IMG/VR virus record: IMGVR_UViG_3300043775_004202
Location: 1-31,885 of that record
Origin: a virus
DNA: 31,885 nt
Direction: 5' to 3' (one strand)
Shown here: one piece after another, positions 8,617 through 16,210 of the stretch
Position numbering within the stretch: position 1 is the stretch's first letter
How the letters are laid out: the number at the start of each line of letters is the position of its first letter
Position numbers and translations under genes: made by a program
Notes under the pieces: generated by a model
Database searches by the model: none
Seen by the model: the letters and a program-made list of their open reading frames with translations, nothing else
Told to the model about the DNA's origin: nothing

Positions 8617-9285
8617 ATGTCATTACGCTTATTAGTAGAAACGCCACCATCACTTGATCAGTTTGAATATATCATTGAGGAAAAAAACTCAAAGGGGCCT
8701 TCAGTTTTAAAGATAAAGGGTGTATATATGGAGTCGGAGTCCGTTAACAAGAATCGTCGTTGTTATACGTATGACGACATGAGACGTGAAGTAAATCGTT
8801 ATACTGAAGAATTAGTAAAAACACAACGCGCTCTCGGAGAATTAAATCACCCTGCTTCTGCGGAAGTAGATCTAGAGCGTGCATGTCACATGGTTACAGA
8901 TTTACAATGGGAGGGTAAAGCGGTGGTCGGCACATCAACCGTGCTCTCAACACCAACAGGTCAGATTGTACGTTCACTTATTAACGATGGTGTTAAGGTA
9001 GGTATGTCAAGCCGCGCTCTCGGTCAACTAACAGAGGAAGCGAATGGTATTAATAGGGTTCATGAGATGCGTCTTATTGCTGTTGACTGTGTTGCTGACC
9101 CAAGCTGCCCAAAAGCATTTGTTAATGGTATTCTTGAAAGTAAGCAGTTTATCTTACGTTCTGACGGCAAACATGAAGAGATATATGAACGCTTTGAAAA
9201 GAGCCTTAAGAATTTACCTAATAAAGATGTACAATCATACCTTAAAGAACAAGTTATGTCATTTCTTAGCTTTTTAACTAAGTAA
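8617..9285 (+). CDS. 21: Prohead core protease, gp21-like
   Basis: The product is 222 residues (T4 gp21 has 212), a serine protease of the herpesvirus-assemblin-like clan that matures the prohead by cutting scaffold and capsid precursors at L/I-x-E sites. The conserved LGELNHPASAEVDL carries the likely catalytic His78. GVKVGMSSRALG carries the likely nucleophile Ser131 or Ser132. The spacing is close to the H85/S140 pair of T4. VDCVADPSCPKAFVNGIL is another family hallmark. It lies directly before the scaffold genes, as in T4. A late-type box abuts the start and no Shine-Dalgarno motif is present. Confidence 0.92.
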   Translation: MSLRLLVETPPSLDQFEYIIEEKNSKGPSVLKIKGVYMESESVNKNRRCYTYDDMRREVNRYTEELVKTQRALGELNHPASAEVDLERACHMVTDLQWEGKAVVGTSTVLSTPTGQIVRSLINDGVKVGMSSRALGQLTEEANGINRVHEMRLIAVDCVADPSCPKAFVNGILESKQFILRSDGKHEEIYERFEKSLKNLPNKDVQSYLKEQVMSFLSFLTK

Positions 9286-9289
9286 TAAT

Positions 9290-10435
9290 ATGAAGAAGTC
9301 TATTAATGAGTTGAGTTTATTACCTAATTTAGGTCTCGGTGGTGTACAGCGCACAACAGGTACAACCGGTACAGGTACTACAGGAATGAACACGCCTGGT
9401 TCAAAAACACAAGCTATTGCCAAGTCAACAGCACTCTTAACAAAGCAAATCAACGATATCACTAATAAAATTGCTTCTTCAAAACAAAAAGCTGCACAAT
9501 CTGGCCAAGGTGATCAACAGAAACTTGTACAAACAATTGGATTACTTCAAAAACAACTTCAAACGCTCACGACTTCAGAAAATGAAGAGAATAATTTTAA
9601 GAAAAAAGCTGTAAAAGGGTATAAAGCAGTTGCGAATATGACCGGTCAAGCAATCGGTGCTCGTACAGGAGTACCAGGAGCTGGTGCTGCACTCGGTAAG
9701 ATGGGTGAATACACAGCTGGTAAAATGAGTAAATTTTTAGGGCTTGAAGGTAAAAAAAGTAAGTCTACAGATATAAATAATAATAAAGATATGCGCGTAT
9801 CTAAAAGCAAAAAAATTGAAGAGGGGTTATTACCAGCAGTGGGCAAAGCTGCTAGTACTGCGGTTAAGACAGTAGGTAATGTTGCAGGTATGATACCTGT
9901 AGTAGGGGGCCCAGTAAAGGCAGCAGCAGATCTTGCTGGCGATGTTACTACAGGAGTGCTTGGTGGTGAGGATGAAGAATCATCCGGACAATTAACACCA
10001 ATTCAAGATGAAGTTGTGAACGCTCTTGCACGTAAGAGATATCATATCAATAAAGTCTCTCATCAATACGCTGAAGAAGAAGGTGGACCTACTGTATACA
10101 TGAGTAAGCGCCCTAACAAATATTCAACACGTTACGCGTCAGTGGCTCCAGATGGATCTGTTAACGGTATGCCACTCAAAGAATTTTTCGGTAGTGAAGA
10201 AAACGAAGAAAGAGTTTTAACAAAAAAACAACAAATGATTGCTAAGGCAGCACCACCGCATGATAAAATTACAGGTGCAGATTTTGCAGCTCTTAATAAA
10301 GAGAGTATAGAAACAAAAAACTTTTTAAAAGCAGTTTTACAAAAAAACTACTCCGAGGCTAATAAATATTTAGGTATCCTTGTTAATGAGAAGCTTAAAA
10401 AAGTAATTAGCAAGGCCACTGACATTAAAAAATAA
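9290..10435 (+). CDS. Putative prohead core or internal head protein with a gp67-like C-terminus
   Basis: The product is 381 residues and lies where T4 has small prohead core genes, between protease and scaffold. The N-terminus is Thr/Gly-rich, followed by a Gln/Lys coiled-coil-like segment (about 40-105). Two Gly/Ala-rich hydrophobic stretches follow (about 112-150 and 183-226, for example AGMIPVVGGPVKAAADLAG). The last 40 residues, around FLKAVLQKNYSEANKYLGIL, resemble the N-terminal helix of T4 gp67 (short helix, x-AxxxF/Y, then a basic segment). KKIEEG near residues 174-179 fits a gp21-type I-x-E cleavage site. An internal or scaffold protein processed by gp21 is the best guess; the similarity is short. 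Confidence 0.6.
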   Translation: MKKSINELSLLPNLGLGGVQRTTGTTGTGTTGMNTPGSKTQAIAKSTALLTKQINDITNKIASSKQKAAQSGQGDQQKLVQTIGLLQKQLQTLTTSENEENNFKKKAVKGYKAVANMTGQAIGARTGVPGAGAALGKMGEYTAGKMSKFLGLEGKKSKSTDINNNKDMRVSKSKKIEEGLLPAVGKAASTAVKTVGNVAGMIPVVGGPVKAAADLAGDVTTGVLGGEDEESSGQLTPIQDEVVNALARKRYHINKVSHQYAEEEGGPTVYMSKRPNKYSTRYASVAPDGSVNGMPLKEFFGSEENEERVLTKKQQMIAKAAPPHDKITGADFAALNKESIETKNFLKAVLQKNYSEANKYLGILVNEKLKKVISKATDIKK

Positions 10436-10438
10436 TTT

Positions 10439-11317
10439 ATGGATAAAGACATAACACAAGTTCTTAAAGAAGCAGCTAAAGACATTCTTACTGAGGATGT
10501 TTTAAAAGATATCGAAGCTGCCTTTAACACTGCGGTACAAAACAAAGTTGCTATTCACGTTGAAAAAGCACTTAACGAGCAAGATGAAGATTACGCTTCA
10601 AAACTTGAGGGTCTTGTTAAAGCAATCGACGCTGATCACACTGCAAAATTGAAAATGGTTGTTGAAGCTATTGATAGTGACCGCGCTGGAAAACTTAAAA
10701 AAATTGTTAGTAAGTACGAAACAGCACTCGTTAAAGAAGCTGCAGATTTTAAATCCTCACTTGTTGATCAAGTGAGCAATTACTTAGAACTTTATCTTGA
10801 AGAAAAACTACCTCTTGTTGAGGTCCAGGAAGCAGTTAATAATAAAAGAGCCGTTGCTACTCTTAATGAGATCCGCAACATGCTCTCTGTTGATATGGCA
10901 CTTGCAAAAGAGAGCATTAAAGAAGCTATCGTTGATGGCAGATCAAGATTAGATGAAGCTGCAACGCAGCTTGAGACTGCTAATAAGCAGGTTAATGAAT
11001 TAAAGAGCAAGCTTACTCTTACCGAGTCACAATTAGTACTCGAAAAGAAAGTATCAACTCTTGACAGCGGTGAGAAGGCATATATGAAAAAGATGCTTAC
11101 CGGCAAGTCAGCTAAATTTATCGTCGAAAATTTCGACTATACATTAAGTTTATTCAATAAATCTGAAGAAGCTCGTCTCAAAACTTTGAAAAATGAGGCA
11201 ATTACAGAAACAGTCGCGACTACTGTCGATAGACCTGTGATTGAGGAATCAGTTGCCGAGCTTGACGAGGCAGATCCATCTTTTAACCTCTATCTTTCAG
11301 AACTCAAAAAATATTAA
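10439..11317 (+). CDS. 22: Prohead scaffold (core) protein, gp22-like
   Basis: The product is 292 residues (T4 gp22 has 269), largely helical and charged. It carries repeated AIDADHTAKL and AIDSDRAGKL segments, a long coiled coil (about 160-215) and a C-terminal acidic tail. The stretch VSTLDSGEKAYMKKMLTGKS and the following FIVENFDYTLSLF are typical of gp22 proteins. gp22 forms the inner scaffold on which gp23 assembles and is then degraded by gp21. It sits between the protease and the capsid gene as in T4. The ATG comes four bases after the preceding stop and has no Shine-Dalgarno motif. Confidence 0.88.
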   Translation: MDKDITQVLKEAAKDILTEDVLKDIEAAFNTAVQNKVAIHVEKALNEQDEDYASKLEGLVKAIDADHTAKLKMVVEAIDSDRAGKLKKIVSKYETALVKEAADFKSSLVDQVSNYLELYLEEKLPLVEVQEAVNNKRAVATLNEIRNMLSVDMALAKESIKEAIVDGRSRLDEAATQLETANKQVNELKSKLTLTESQLVLEKKVSTLDSGEKAYMKKMLTGKSAKFIVENFDYTLSLFNKSEEARLKTLKNEAITETVATTVDRPVIEESVAELDEADPSFNLYLSELKKY

Positions 11318-11346
11318 TTTTTGATGAGGGTAATACCTGAATAGAA

Positions 11347-11391
11347 ATGTCTATATACTTCTATAAAGAAGTAAACTCTGATATCAGACAT
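11347..11391 (+). promoter_or_regulatory. Nested inverted repeats in the capsid gene leader
   Basis: Three inverted repeats lie in the 90-odd bases between scaffold and capsid genes. ATGTCT (11347-11352) pairs with AGACAT (11386-11391). TACTTC (11356-11361) pairs with GAAGTA (11368-11373) across a TATAAA loop. TCTGATATCAGA (11377-11388) is a perfect palindrome. The outer stem and the palindrome overlap, so they are alternatives. TATAAAGA at 11362-11369 differs from the T4 late box at one position and would start transcription near 11375, in which case only the palindrome is in the mRNA. A control element for the most abundant virion protein is plausible but unproven. Confidence 0.45.
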
Positions 11392-11422
11392 AGTCACAAA
11401 ATAGAAAGTGAAACAAAATAAT

Positions 11423-12913
11423 ATGTCAAACATACGTCCTTCACAGTCTTACATCGATGAAAATCGTGCTAAACTCCTTGTTGAGAAGTGGGCTCCAGTA
11501 TTGGATTACACCTCTAACAACGTTCGCGCTATTGAAGATGATCACACACGCTTAAACACTGCTATCCTTCTTGAGAATCAAGAAAAGTATTGCTTTGAGG
11601 CGTCAAACACTGCTGGTGGTTCCACTGGTGTCTTCGGCTCAGCCATTAATAATGGCGGCTACGGCAATCAGTTCCCATCGCAGAATGACGGCGCTTATGC
11701 GCAAGGTGATTCCCGTCTTCCTAAGATCCTCATCCCGATGATTAGACGTACATTCCCTGAGTTGATCACCAACGAAATCGTTGGCGTTCAGCCAATGAGT
11801 GGTCCTGTAGGTCTTGCTTTCGCTCTCCGTTATAAGTACGAAGGTTCAGCACTTGGTGCAACTAATGGCAAGGGTCTTGATGGCTCACTCGCCAATGGTT
11901 CATTTGCTGGTGGTCCTCAGAATCAGTCTTCTGGTTCAGAGTTAGGCTATCAGTATCTCGATACTCGCTTTACAGGTACGTCCGCAGGGGCGTTATCCGG
12001 TAATAACGATTTCGCGATGATCGCATCCGATCAAGGTGTTGCTCAACTTCTCAGTCAGTTCGAATTAACAAGTCAGATCCCACAGATCGTTGTTTCTTTC
12101 GAGAAGACAGCAGTTGAAGCAGGAACCCGTCGTCTCGCAGCTCGTTGGTCAGTTGAGCTCGAGCAGGATCTTAAGAACATGAATGGTATCGATATCGATA
12201 CTGAACTCACAAACGCTATGTCGTATGAGTTACAGGCCGAAATCGACCGTGAAATGATCATCAGAATGATTCAAACAGCTCTCAATGCCGGTTTCGGCAC
12301 TGGGTTCTCAGTTTGGTCACCTGCTTCAGCAGACGGCCGCTGGCTCGTTGAGCGCAACCGCGACTTCTATCAGAGACTCATCATTGAGGCTAACCGCATT
12401 GCCGTCCGCAACCGCCGCGGCTCTGCTAACTTCATCGTTGCTACACCTCGCGTGTGCGCAATCCTTGAAATGTTACCAGAGTTCCAGTGGGTACCGGTCC
12501 AAGGTAATGTGAATACACAGCCCGTTGGTGTTGCGAAAGTTGGTACACTTGCTGGTCGCTTTAACGTATACCGCGATACACGCACCGAAGCTCAATTTGA
12601 AGCTTCTAGAGGTGGCAACTACGGTGGCAGCGCCGGGTTCCCCGGTGGTACTACACGTACTGCACGCCTCGAATACGCGCTTCTCGGTTACAAGGGACCT
12701 GAATTCTATGACACCGGTATCATCTACTGCCCTTACATCCCTGTAATGGTACAGAGAACCATCGGTCCTAACGATTTCTCACCAAGAGTTGGTTTATTGA
12801 CACGCTACGGCGTCGTTGATAACATCTTTGGTGCAAATCTTTATTACCATGTCATTATTCTTCAAGGTCTTGGAGTGGCTTTTGAGCCAGGTAAAACTTC
12901 CGTGTACTTCTAA
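11423..12913 (+). CDS. 23: Major capsid protein, gp23-like
   Basis: The product is 496 residues from ATG 11423; an in-frame GTG at 11408 would add five. T4 gp23 has 521. Family signatures are KLLVEKWAPVLDY near the N-terminus, TAILLENQEKY, the block RRTFPELITNEIVGVQPMSG, the ARWSVELEQDLKNMNGIDID helix, and NFIVATPRVCAILEMLPEFQ. A gp21-type L-L-E site lies in ILLENQEKY, where the propeptide may be cut. This gene uses many more C-ending codons than its neighbours, which fits strong expression. A strong terminator follows. Identification is firm; the exact start and cleavage site are inferred. Confidence 0.96.
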   Translation: MSNIRPSQSYIDENRAKLLVEKWAPVLDYTSNNVRAIEDDHTRLNTAILLENQEKYCFEASNTAGGSTGVFGSAINNGGYGNQFPSQNDGAYAQGDSRLPKILIPMIRRTFPELITNEIVGVQPMSGPVGLAFALRYKYEGSALGATNGKGLDGSLANGSFAGGPQNQSSGSELGYQYLDTRFTGTSAGALSGNNDFAMIASDQGVAQLLSQFELTSQIPQIVVSFEKTAVEAGTRRLAARWSVELEQDLKNMNGIDIDTELTNAMSYELQAEIDREMIIRMIQTALNAGFGTGFSVWSPASADGRWLVERNRDFYQRLIIEANRIAVRNRRGSANFIVATPRVCAILEMLPEFQWVPVQGNVNTQPVGVAKVGTLAGRFNVYRDTRTEAQFEASRGGNYGGSAGFPGGTTRTARLEYALLGYKGPEFYDTGIIYCPYIPVMVQRTIGPNDFSPRVGLLTRYGVVDNIFGANLYYHVIILQGLGVAFEPGKTSVYF

Positions 12914-12931
12914 GAATTACGCAGTTCAAAC

Positions 12932-12968
12932 AAAAAAAAAGAGAAGCAGAAATGCTTCTCTTTTTTTT
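12932..12968. terminator. Strong bidirectional intrinsic terminator
   Basis: Stem GAGAAGCA (12941-12948) pairs with TGCTTCTC (12953-12960) around a GAAA tetraloop of the GNRA type. It is flanked by nine A on the left and eight T on the right, so it can end transcription from both the capsid gene and the converging queF operon. Confidence 0.93.
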
Positions 12969-12986
12969 GTCTTTTTTAAACTATAA

Positions 12987-13889
12987 TTATTGTCTAAGGG
13001 TCTTTGTGAACTGAACCGATGTATCGATCAAGCTTGAATCGATTAAATGCGGATGACTTGCACGTGTAGGGTTAATATCAATACCACCTCTTCTTACATA
13101 GAGACATGTTACGCAGAGCTCGAGCGGTGAGAAAAGATCCCATATTCTCTTATAAATTGTCTCGCAGATTTCTTCATGAAAGTGACACTCGTCTCTAAAC
13201 GAGACAATATATTTCAATAGAGATTCTTTAGATATATCATACTCACCCTTATAATAGACATAGACATCACCCCAATCCGGTTGCGATGTAACCCTGCAAT
13301 TACTCTTTAAGAGGCTTGAGTGGTATTTTACTTCATAGACTGTTTCAGTCTTTGCACCCTTGAGTATGGAGGGTGTCTCTTTGTATATAGAGCATTTGAG
13401 TAACGTAGTATCAAGAGTATTCTCGATCGTAAGATATTCCTGACCAAACGGAGTGTTTACATTTTTAACATCCTTGCAGAGAAAGATGTGTGCCTTCACT
13501 TCAGTTTCTAATAATTGCGAGAGATCTGTCTCAACAACATTCCTTACAGTAAGAATAATATCGTCGATATTGCCTGGATACTGCTGCATGTTAAATGTGT
13601 TAAAATACAGCTTAATTGATTTTGACTCTACGATATACTTGCTTGAAGCAGGATACATAACCTTCACGATACCAGTGAGCGGGGTACCGTTCTCACATAA
13701 GCATGAAAATTCATAAGCATTCCAGATATCATAGCCTATGAAAGGCAAATTATCATCATCAATGTTGAGATGTTTACGATTTGATTGACGTGGTTCTCTT
13801 ACAAGGAGAGAAGGGTCATATGTAGATTTATATTCACTACTCTTTCCTAAGTGTACTGATATGTGTGTGTTGTCTAGTTCTGTTAGCAT
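12987..13889 (-). CDS. queF: NADPH-dependent preQ0 reductase QueF (long form)
   Basis: QueF reduces the nitrile 7-cyano-7-deazaguanine (preQ0) to the aminomethyl compound preQ1. The 300-residue length fits the long, two-domain form (E. coli about 282). N-terminal LGKSSEYKSTYDPSLLVREP is the family start. IVESKSIKLYFNTFN carries E88. SNCRVTSQPDWGDV carries the nucleophile C198 and D205, and FRDECHFHEEIC carries H238-E239. These match the E. coli set C190, D197, E89 and H229. A Pro usually following the Cys is Arg here. It is the last gene of the minus-strand modification operon and overlaps the kinase gene by seven bases. In a phage it most likely feeds DNA modification rather than tRNA queuosine. 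Confidence 0.93.
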   Translation of the reverse strand: MLTELDNTHISVHLGKSSEYKSTYDPSLLVREPRQSNRKHLNIDDDNLPFIGYDIWNAYEFSCLCENGTPLTGIVKVMYPASSKYIVESKSIKLYFNTFNMQQYPGNIDDIILTVRNVVETDLSQLLETEVKAHIFLCKDVKNVNTPFGQEYLTIENTLDTTLLKCSIYKETPSILKGAKTETVYEVKYHSSLLKSNCRVTSQPDWGDVYVYYKGEYDISKESLLKYIVSFRDECHFHEEICETIYKRIWDLFSPLELCVTCLYVRRGGIDINPTRASHPHLIDSSLIDTSVQFTKTLRQ

Positions 13890-14437
13890 AAAGTTTCTTT
13901 AATTAAATTTAATCGTTCATCAACTGTACCCTTTAAGATAATTAATTTATCTTTCGTCATATCTTTATATGTCTCAAAAAGAAGATCGAACGTATTAATA
14001 ATTTTATCGCGAAATTCATTATTCACGCTACGCTCACCATCATCAATCAAAGGTACATCGCCTGGCCATGTATAAAATATCTTATCGATGCGAGTTATGA
14101 GTATGTCGAATACATTACGCGCATATTCAGCTACCCAGCGTGAGACCTTATTCTCTACAGCGAGATACGTTGTATACACTAAGCCATCTACAATACATCT
14201 ATCCATAATAATACCCTTTTTATTATCTGACATCTGCTTGAATGTATTTTGAATATGCTGATTAATAATCAGCAGTTGTGTTATGTCATTACCACCTTCA
14301 TTAATATTAACATTATACGTACGTTTTACAAGTCTCGTAACCTCGTCTACAAACTCGTAATCTGGATACAGCTCTTTGCACTTTGTTAATAATGTAGTCT
14401 TACCGGTACTCTGTGCCCCTGTAAACGATATAATCAT
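13883..14437 (-). CDS. P-loop kinase / NadR-like AAA_28 ATPase
   Basis: The product is 184 residues and a compact P-loop NTPase. Walker A is GAQSTGKT at residues 7-14. FVDEVTRLV at about 34-42 and MDRCIVDGLVYTTYL at about 79-93 match the acidic and DR-type motifs of NadR-like kinases and nucleoside kinases. A LID-like ERSVNNEFRD segment follows at about 136-145. NadR-type enzymes phosphorylate ribosylnicotinamide, and related proteins act on nucleosides. The gene is locked in the operon with queF (seven-base overlap), so a substrate linked to the 7-deazaguanine pathway is possible; an NAD salvage role is the alternative. The fold is certain, the substrate unknown. Confidence 0.8.
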   Translation of the reverse strand: MIISFTGAQSTGKTTLLTKCKELYPDYEFVDEVTRLVKRTYNVNINEGGNDITQLLIINQHIQNTFKQMSDNKKGIIMDRCIVDGLVYTTYLAVENKVSRWVAEYARNVFDILITRIDKIFYTWPGDVPLIDDGERSVNNEFRDKIINTFDLLFETYKDMTKDKLIILKGTVDERLNLIKETLC

Positions 14438-14473
14438 ACAACGATATTATATAAAAAAATATGAATGTCAAAC

Positions 14474-14821
14474 TTATTTTGCCCATTTTTTATTATTGAC
14501 AATTTCAGCAATAATACAATAAACTGAGGTGTCAAGAAAAGTATCAAGAACTGATTCGTTTGCAGTCTCACTCAACCCTCTACGCAGTACAATATTAATA
14601 AGGCGTTGAAGCTTATCATTCAACCGTACGACGATAGCTGATATAGATGCTTTTCTTTCCTCGAAAGTTTCTAGCGTACTACCAAGCGATATGTTGCCTG
14701 GACCGTAGTCAAGCTGTTTCTTACAAAAAGTAAGATATTGATACTTTTGTATTCGCTTAAACTCCTGACATGTTTCAGGGTACTTTGTTTCTATTATACT
14801 AACGATTTCATCATCACACAT
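14474..14821 (-). CDS. Nmad1/DUF1599-like nucleotide-modification-associated protein
   Basis: The product is 115 residues and all-helical. The FCKKQLDYGPGNISLG stretch, a central RLNDKLQRLINIVLRRG helix and a C-terminal LDTFLDTSVYCIIAEIV helix follow the pattern of the nucleotide modification associated domain 1 (DUF1599). There, a YGxxN segment precedes a DK-RL helix and an acidic D-x2-D helix. Domains of this kind were named for their repeated occurrence near phage DNA-modification genes; their biochemistry is not settled. The gene overlaps the formyltransferase stop by eight bases and ends 36 bases before the kinase gene, so it belongs to the same operon. Confidence 0.68.
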   Translation of the reverse strand: MCDDEIVSIIETKYPETCQEFKRIQKYQYLTFCKKQLDYGPGNISLGSTLETFEERKASISAIVVRLNDKLQRLINIVLRRGLSETANESVLDTFLDTSVYCIIAEIVNNKKWAK

Positions 14822-15359
14822 ATTTGTTTAAAAAATGACACCACATCACTGAAGCGAGAGCATGCAAATCAACATATAAGCGATCGAGATCAGCATGCTG
14901 CGAGTTAATTTCATGCTCAAGCATTATTTCACCACTATCTACCTCCGGTGTTACACGATGTATCACACAGCCAATAGTTGGATACTTTTTATGAAAAGCT
15001 CTATCTTGCGGATCTTTACCTTTCAGATCCGGGTATTTTGTAATCAGACCGGGATGTAGATTATACATCTCATATTTTTCACATATTTCTTTAGGTATAA
15101 TACGAAGATACCCGTGCAAAGTAATGATGGGATTCTTATATTTTTCGAGAACAGAAAAATAATCATCAACGGTCGGTTTTGCCGGGAGTTGAATAATGCT
15201 CGTTGATTGCTTTTTTACTTGTTGTAATACCCATGAGTTAACCTTATCAAGGTTACGTTTATTATGTACTATGCACGTTGGTACAGATTTATGAAATACA
15301 GAGATGTTAGCTATCTCTGTACCGGTTTGTGAAAAAAATGCTACCCAGTCTCGTTTCAT
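14814..15359 (-). CDS. dpdN: PurN-like formyltransferase, candidate dPreQ1 formyltransferase (DpdN)
   Basis: The product is 181 residues and carries the folate-dependent formyltransferase core. YNLHPGLITKYPDLKG gives the catalytic N100-x-H102 pair, and PEVDSGEIML gives D141, matching the Asn/His/Asp triad of PurN. IITLHGYLRIIP at about 78-89 matches the segment before it. 10-formyl-tetrahydrofolate would be the donor. Published work on phage 7-deazaguanines named a dPreQ1 formyltransferase, DpdN, that yields (formylamino)methyl-7-deazaguanine. Location directly after the transglycosylase gene (ATGA overlap) and in one operon with queF makes that role the best fit. A purine-synthesis or sugar-amine formyltransferase is the alternative, less likely in this context. 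Confidence 0.75.
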   Translation of the reverse strand: MKRDWVAFFSQTGTEIANISVFHKSVPTCIVHNKRNLDKVNSWVLQQVKKQSTSIIQLPAKPTVDDYFSVLEKYKNPIITLHGYLRIIPKEICEKYEMYNLHPGLITKYPDLKGKDPQDRAFHKKYPTIGCVIHRVTPEVDSGEIMLEHEINSQHADLDRLYVDLHALASVMWCHFLNKYV

Positions 15360-16174
15360 CGACGTATAATCCTCTTAAACATATTAGTGTTGTATTCAAG
15401 CAATGCAAGACCATCATCATTAAATTCATACTCAATCAGGTCTGCAAGCTTAGTATGAGGCTTTGTATTGAGACCGTAGTCAGCATCGTATTTCATTCCG
15501 TGAATCGCGGCAACAACAGGATTGCTCGTATCACAACTTACAATATTATGAATATTGTTATCAACATAGTACCTAAATTCTCTAGCAAGAGAACAGCCGA
15601 GTAAGTGATGCGGCTTATTCCAATTCCAAACACCATCATCGATAAGCTGTCTAATTAAGCGCTCACGACCAGAGCAGAACCGTTCAAGTTGATTATTGCC
15701 TTCACCGGTAACGTGATAGTAGCTAAAGTCAAAACTAATAGCAATCATGTCAGCACTATCTGACATAAACTTATAACATGTCTTAATATCATTCCACGTC
15801 TTGCCTTGAATAGCACCAATTGTTTTTGTATTAAAGCTATTCTTGATATTATTAATCATCCCGTTTTTTTGCCATTCAATAAAGCTATGAATTGTACCGT
15901 TTGTATCTTCGAGAACATCAGGAATAATAAACATATTCGGCTGTAGCCACATTACTTCCTTATAGAAGAGATCCTTATCAAACGCCGTGCCAAGCTCAAA
16001 GATAGAATTGTCAAGCAATACTTCACGGTTATAGTGTTCACGCGCCGCTTTAAAATAATGTCTATATTCAGGAAACTTATCAAATAAATGTACCAAAGCA
16101 TAATCAAAATCATTATATGCTTGTGATTCTCTCAGTATAGAGATAGGGGATTCATGTGAAACTTTCATTAGCAT
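15356..16174 (-). CDS. dpdA: DpdA-like DNA guanine transglycosylase
   Basis: The product is 272 residues and TGT-like, predicted to swap guanine in DNA for a 7-deazaguanine base. LDNSIFELG (D55) takes the place of the first catalytic Asp region of tRNA-guanine transglycosylases, and IVSCDTSNPV (D215) that of the second. FIIPDVLED at about 82-90, IGAIQGKTW at about 119-127, a DMIAISFDF strand and HHLLGCSLAREF fit strands and loops of the TIM barrel. It lacks the C-terminal zinc site and RNA-binding domains of bacterial Tgt, as expected for phage DpdA. First gene of the operon; a second Met at residue 3 may be the real start. Family assigned from motif order; subfamily not determinable here. 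Confidence 0.78.
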   Translation of the reverse strand: MLMKVSHESPISILRESQAYNDFDYALVHLFDKFPEYRHYFKAAREHYNREVLLDNSIFELGTAFDKDLFYKEVMWLQPNMFIIPDVLEDTNGTIHSFIEWQKNGMINNIKNSFNTKTIGAIQGKTWNDIKTCYKFMSDSADMIAISFDFSYYHVTGEGNNQLERFCSGRERLIRQLIDDGVWNWNKPHHLLGCSLAREFRYYVDNNIHNIVSCDTSNPVVAAIHGMKYDADYGLNTKPHTKLADLIEYEFNDDGLALLEYNTNMFKRIIRR

Positions 16175-16188
16175 ATCAAGAGTATAAA

Positions 16189-16198
16189 CGTAAATAAT
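16189..16198 (+). promoter_or_regulatory. Late promoter-like box in the divergent dpdA / hub intergenic region
   Basis: CGTAAATAAT is a weaker match to the late box. T4 geometry would place the start near 16202, nine bases before the hub ATG. The intergenic gap is only 36 bases and must also hold the promoter of the minus-strand modification operon, for which I see no clear motif. Confidence 0.35.
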
Positions 16199-16210
16199 AA
16201 TGAATCAACT

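Noticed and set aside
13883-13900. PreQ1 riboswitch before queF
   Set aside because: queF starts inside the kinase gene with a seven-base overlap, so there is no leader. The only upstream gap of the operon (16175-16210) is 36 bases and shows no riboswitch pattern.
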